The notes under the pieces are model-generated. The model made no database searches, was not told where the DNA came from, and was given only the letters and a program-made list of their open reading frames with translations. From assembly GCA_025934075.1 (NCBI GenBank), contig JAICYT010000015.1, positions 1 through 34,249 of the forward strand: DNA of 34,249 nt, given 5' to 3'. The DNA comes from Gemmatimonadaceae bacterium (GTDB taxonomy: Bacteria > Gemmatimonadota > Gemmatimonadetes > Gemmatimonadales > Gemmatimonadaceae). Below are positions 33,057 through 34,249 of this stretch, one piece after another. The position numbers and the translations under genes were made by a program. The first letter of the stretch is position 1. Every line of letters starts with the position of its first letter.

Positions 33057-33403
33057 GATTTCTCCTTCGGAGGCTGCGCCAGCGGTGCCGAACGACTGGC
33101 AAATGGCAATGCTTATCGCGAGAGCTAGCAGAGCTCCCGTGCAGTGACAATCAGATGGTGGGCGTAGTTACAAGTTAGTCGAATCTGGCGCCGGAGTAAA
33201 CCGTCTAAGCCATTACAATCAGTGGCGTTAGGCTTGTTGTCTCGGTTTCACCGAACCCGACTGACAGCTGCCTTGCTCACACCGGTTGTACACCCGCGAT
33301 GGGCGCAGTTCCGGCTACGCATCAGCTTGCCGGCCACGGACAAAGCCGCCTATCGTCCAAGGCGGCTGCCGCTCCTTCAGGACCACGACTCGGAGAGACT
33401 CCA
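33057..33403. other. Divergent intergenic region, 347 bases, no gene seen
   Basis: This stretch separates the minus-strand L,D-transpeptidase-like gene from the plus-strand small gene and is less GC-rich than its surroundings in the middle. It must hold two divergent promoters, but no pair of -35/-10 boxes is convincing. ACAATCAG appears twice (near 33147 and 33214). GCCGCC (33345-33350) and GGCGGC (33361-33366) could form a hairpin in the leader of the small gene. Confidence 0.5.
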
Positions 33404-33715
33404 ATGTTCCTCGTTCGCGAAATCATGTACTGCAAGCCGGGCAAAGTGCGCGCGCTCGTCGACAAGTTCAAAGCAATGTCCGCGCTGAGCGAAAAGGTTG
33501 GTATGCCGAGAATGCGCATCATGACAGACTTCTGCGCGGAGCGTTATTGGACAGTCGTATCCGAGTTGGAAGTGCCGACGATCGAGGCGTTCGAGAACAT
33601 GATGGGCAACCCCCAAGGCTCCGCGGAGGACATGAAGCAATTCGAGAAGGTTATGGAGGGGTACCACGACCTCGTCGACTACGGAAAGCGCGAGATCTAC
33701 AAGATCGAGGGCTGA
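33404..33715 (+). CDS. Small uncharacterised protein, probable dimeric alpha/beta-barrel fold
   Basis: A 103-residue soluble protein. The pattern of strand (FLVREIMYCKPGK), long helix (VRALVDKFKAMSALSEKVG), strand (RMRIMTDFCAE), strand (YWTVVSELEV), helix (IEAFENMMGNPQG and onwards) and final strand (KREIYKIEG) fits the ferredoxin-like dimeric alpha/beta barrel of NIPSNAP/ABM-type proteins. I do not recognise a specific family or active site. The ATG at 33404 has GGAGAG eight bases upstream. It is a single-gene unit: divergent promoter on one side, a perfect 13-bp hairpin on the other. An abundant, independently transcribed small protein is suggested. Confidence 0.8.
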   Translation: MFLVREIMYCKPGKVRALVDKFKAMSALSEKVGMPRMRIMTDFCAERYWTVVSELEVPTIEAFENMMGNPQGSAEDMKQFEKVMEGYHDLVDYGKREIYKIEG

Positions 33716-33731
33716 GGGCTGGCGCTAAGAC

Positions 33732-33764
33732 GAACGAGCTCGGGATCAAACCCCGAGCTCGTTC
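33732..33764 (+). terminator. Perfect 13-bp hairpin after the small gene
   Basis: GAACGAGCTCGGG and CCCGAGCTCGTTC pair perfectly around a 7-base loop, 16 bases after the stop. AGCATTTC follows, so the U-run is poor, but the stem is the strongest after any gene in the window. It probably ends the transcript or protects its 3' end, and may also serve the convergent gene at 33866. Confidence 0.65.
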
Positions 33765-33865
33765 AGCATTTCACGCGGCACCACGATTGTCGTTCGAGGC
33801 GTTCCCGAGTCGCCAATCATGATTGTCCATCCCGTTTCTACATCACCACAGCAGCGAGACGAACG

Positions 33866-34249
33866 TCATCGGGTTGCGCTGGCAAGATCTCTCAACGACG
33901 TCTCCAACAGACGCACTCGGCCCACATCAGTCGATCCGTTCTCGTAGCCGCGCACATCACCGGCCAACTTGTTCAAGGCGTCGCGCCGCGCCGCGCCGGA
34001 CATTCCTTCAGCACTCGACAGCGCCGTCCGCACCGCTGTGACTTTGTCGCCCGAGAGACCCTTCCACCGCTCGAGCTGATCGGTGTAGGCGCGCGACAAC
34101 GCGAATGACGCCGGCCAGACGAACTTCGGCTGATCCTGCACGTTGAGGAAATCGAACTTCACCGACTTTGCCGCATCGATCTCGTTCTGGGAGATCGCCG
34201 CGCTCGGCGTGAGCTCGAAGATGTCGAGGCCGCGCTGCATCTCGGATCC
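33866..34249 (-). CDS. Uncharacterised protein, C-terminal part (cut by window edge)
   Basis: The last 127 residues of a minus-strand gene whose start is probably past the right edge; the frame stays open to base 34249. A Met at 34240 is possible but lies in a continuing frame. The text FELTPSAAISQNEIDAAKSV and FDFLNVQDQPKFVWPASFAL is followed by a helical end (LERWKGLSGDKVTAVRTAL and RDALNKLAGDVRGYE). I recognise no family. It resembles the closing helical part of a longer, perhaps exported, protein, but the sequence does not settle this. Confidence 0.6.
   Translation of the reverse strand, partial: GSEMQRGLDIFELTPSAAISQNEIDAAKSVKFDFLNVQDQPKFVWPASFALSRAYTDQLERWKGLSGDKVTAVRTALSSAEGMSGAARRDALNKLAGDVRGYENGSTDVGRVRLLETSLRDLASATR

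Overview
The window is GC-rich with densely packed genes on both strands. Most looks chromosomal: no integrase, transposase, tRNA, rRNA or CRISPR array was seen. Two ADOP-type (FtsX/MacB-like) permeases, one coupled to a PadR regulator, together with a bactofilin/M23 pair, a YkuD_2-type L,D-transpeptidase and a family B DNA polymerase, suggest Gemmatimonadota or a relative such as Acidobacteriota. This assignment is inference from gene content only.

Region 1 (1-6302, minus strand) is a tightly overlapping formate operon. In transcription order it holds the formate dehydrogenase catalytic subunit, a fused NuoE-NuoF subunit, an iron-sulfur electron-transfer subunit, FdhD and formate-tetrahydrofolate ligase (cut by the window edge). 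The catalytic gene carries an in-frame TGA exactly where formate dehydrogenases carry Sec or Cys. It is followed by a strong SECIS-like hairpin with a GGUCU loop, so the gene is read as a selenoprotein. The N-terminal [4Fe-4S] domain that normally starts the catalytic chain is instead fused to the end of the iron-sulfur subunit, which splits the catalytic unit over two polypeptides.

Region 2 (6421-15857) holds an ADOP permease, a KimA-type potassium importer, a small uncharacterised gene, a KdpD/KdpE-like two-component system, a DinB-fold protein and a DctA/GltP-type symporter. A TTTATG-N5-TTTATG direct repeat upstream of kimA suggests that the KdpE-like regulator controls KimA instead of a Kdp ATPase.

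Region 3 (15868-22085) holds a short-chain dehydrogenase without a normal start codon, a PadR repressor with a palindromic operator over its own promoter, a second and longer ADOP permease translationally coupled to PadR, and a secreted M28 peptidase of the glutamate carboxypeptidase II type.

Region 4 (22238-27113) holds bactofilin and its M23 peptidase partner (cell-shape module), a nitroreductase, a family B DNA polymerase with intact exonuclease and polymerase motifs, and a convergent short-chain dehydrogenase.

Region 5 (27257-34249) holds a Tat-exported amidase lipoprotein, an alpha/beta hydrolase, a nitronate monooxygenase, a Uma2-family protein, a murein L,D-transpeptidase-like protein, a small ferredoxin-like-fold protein followed by a 13-bp perfect hairpin, and a partial unknown gene at the right edge.
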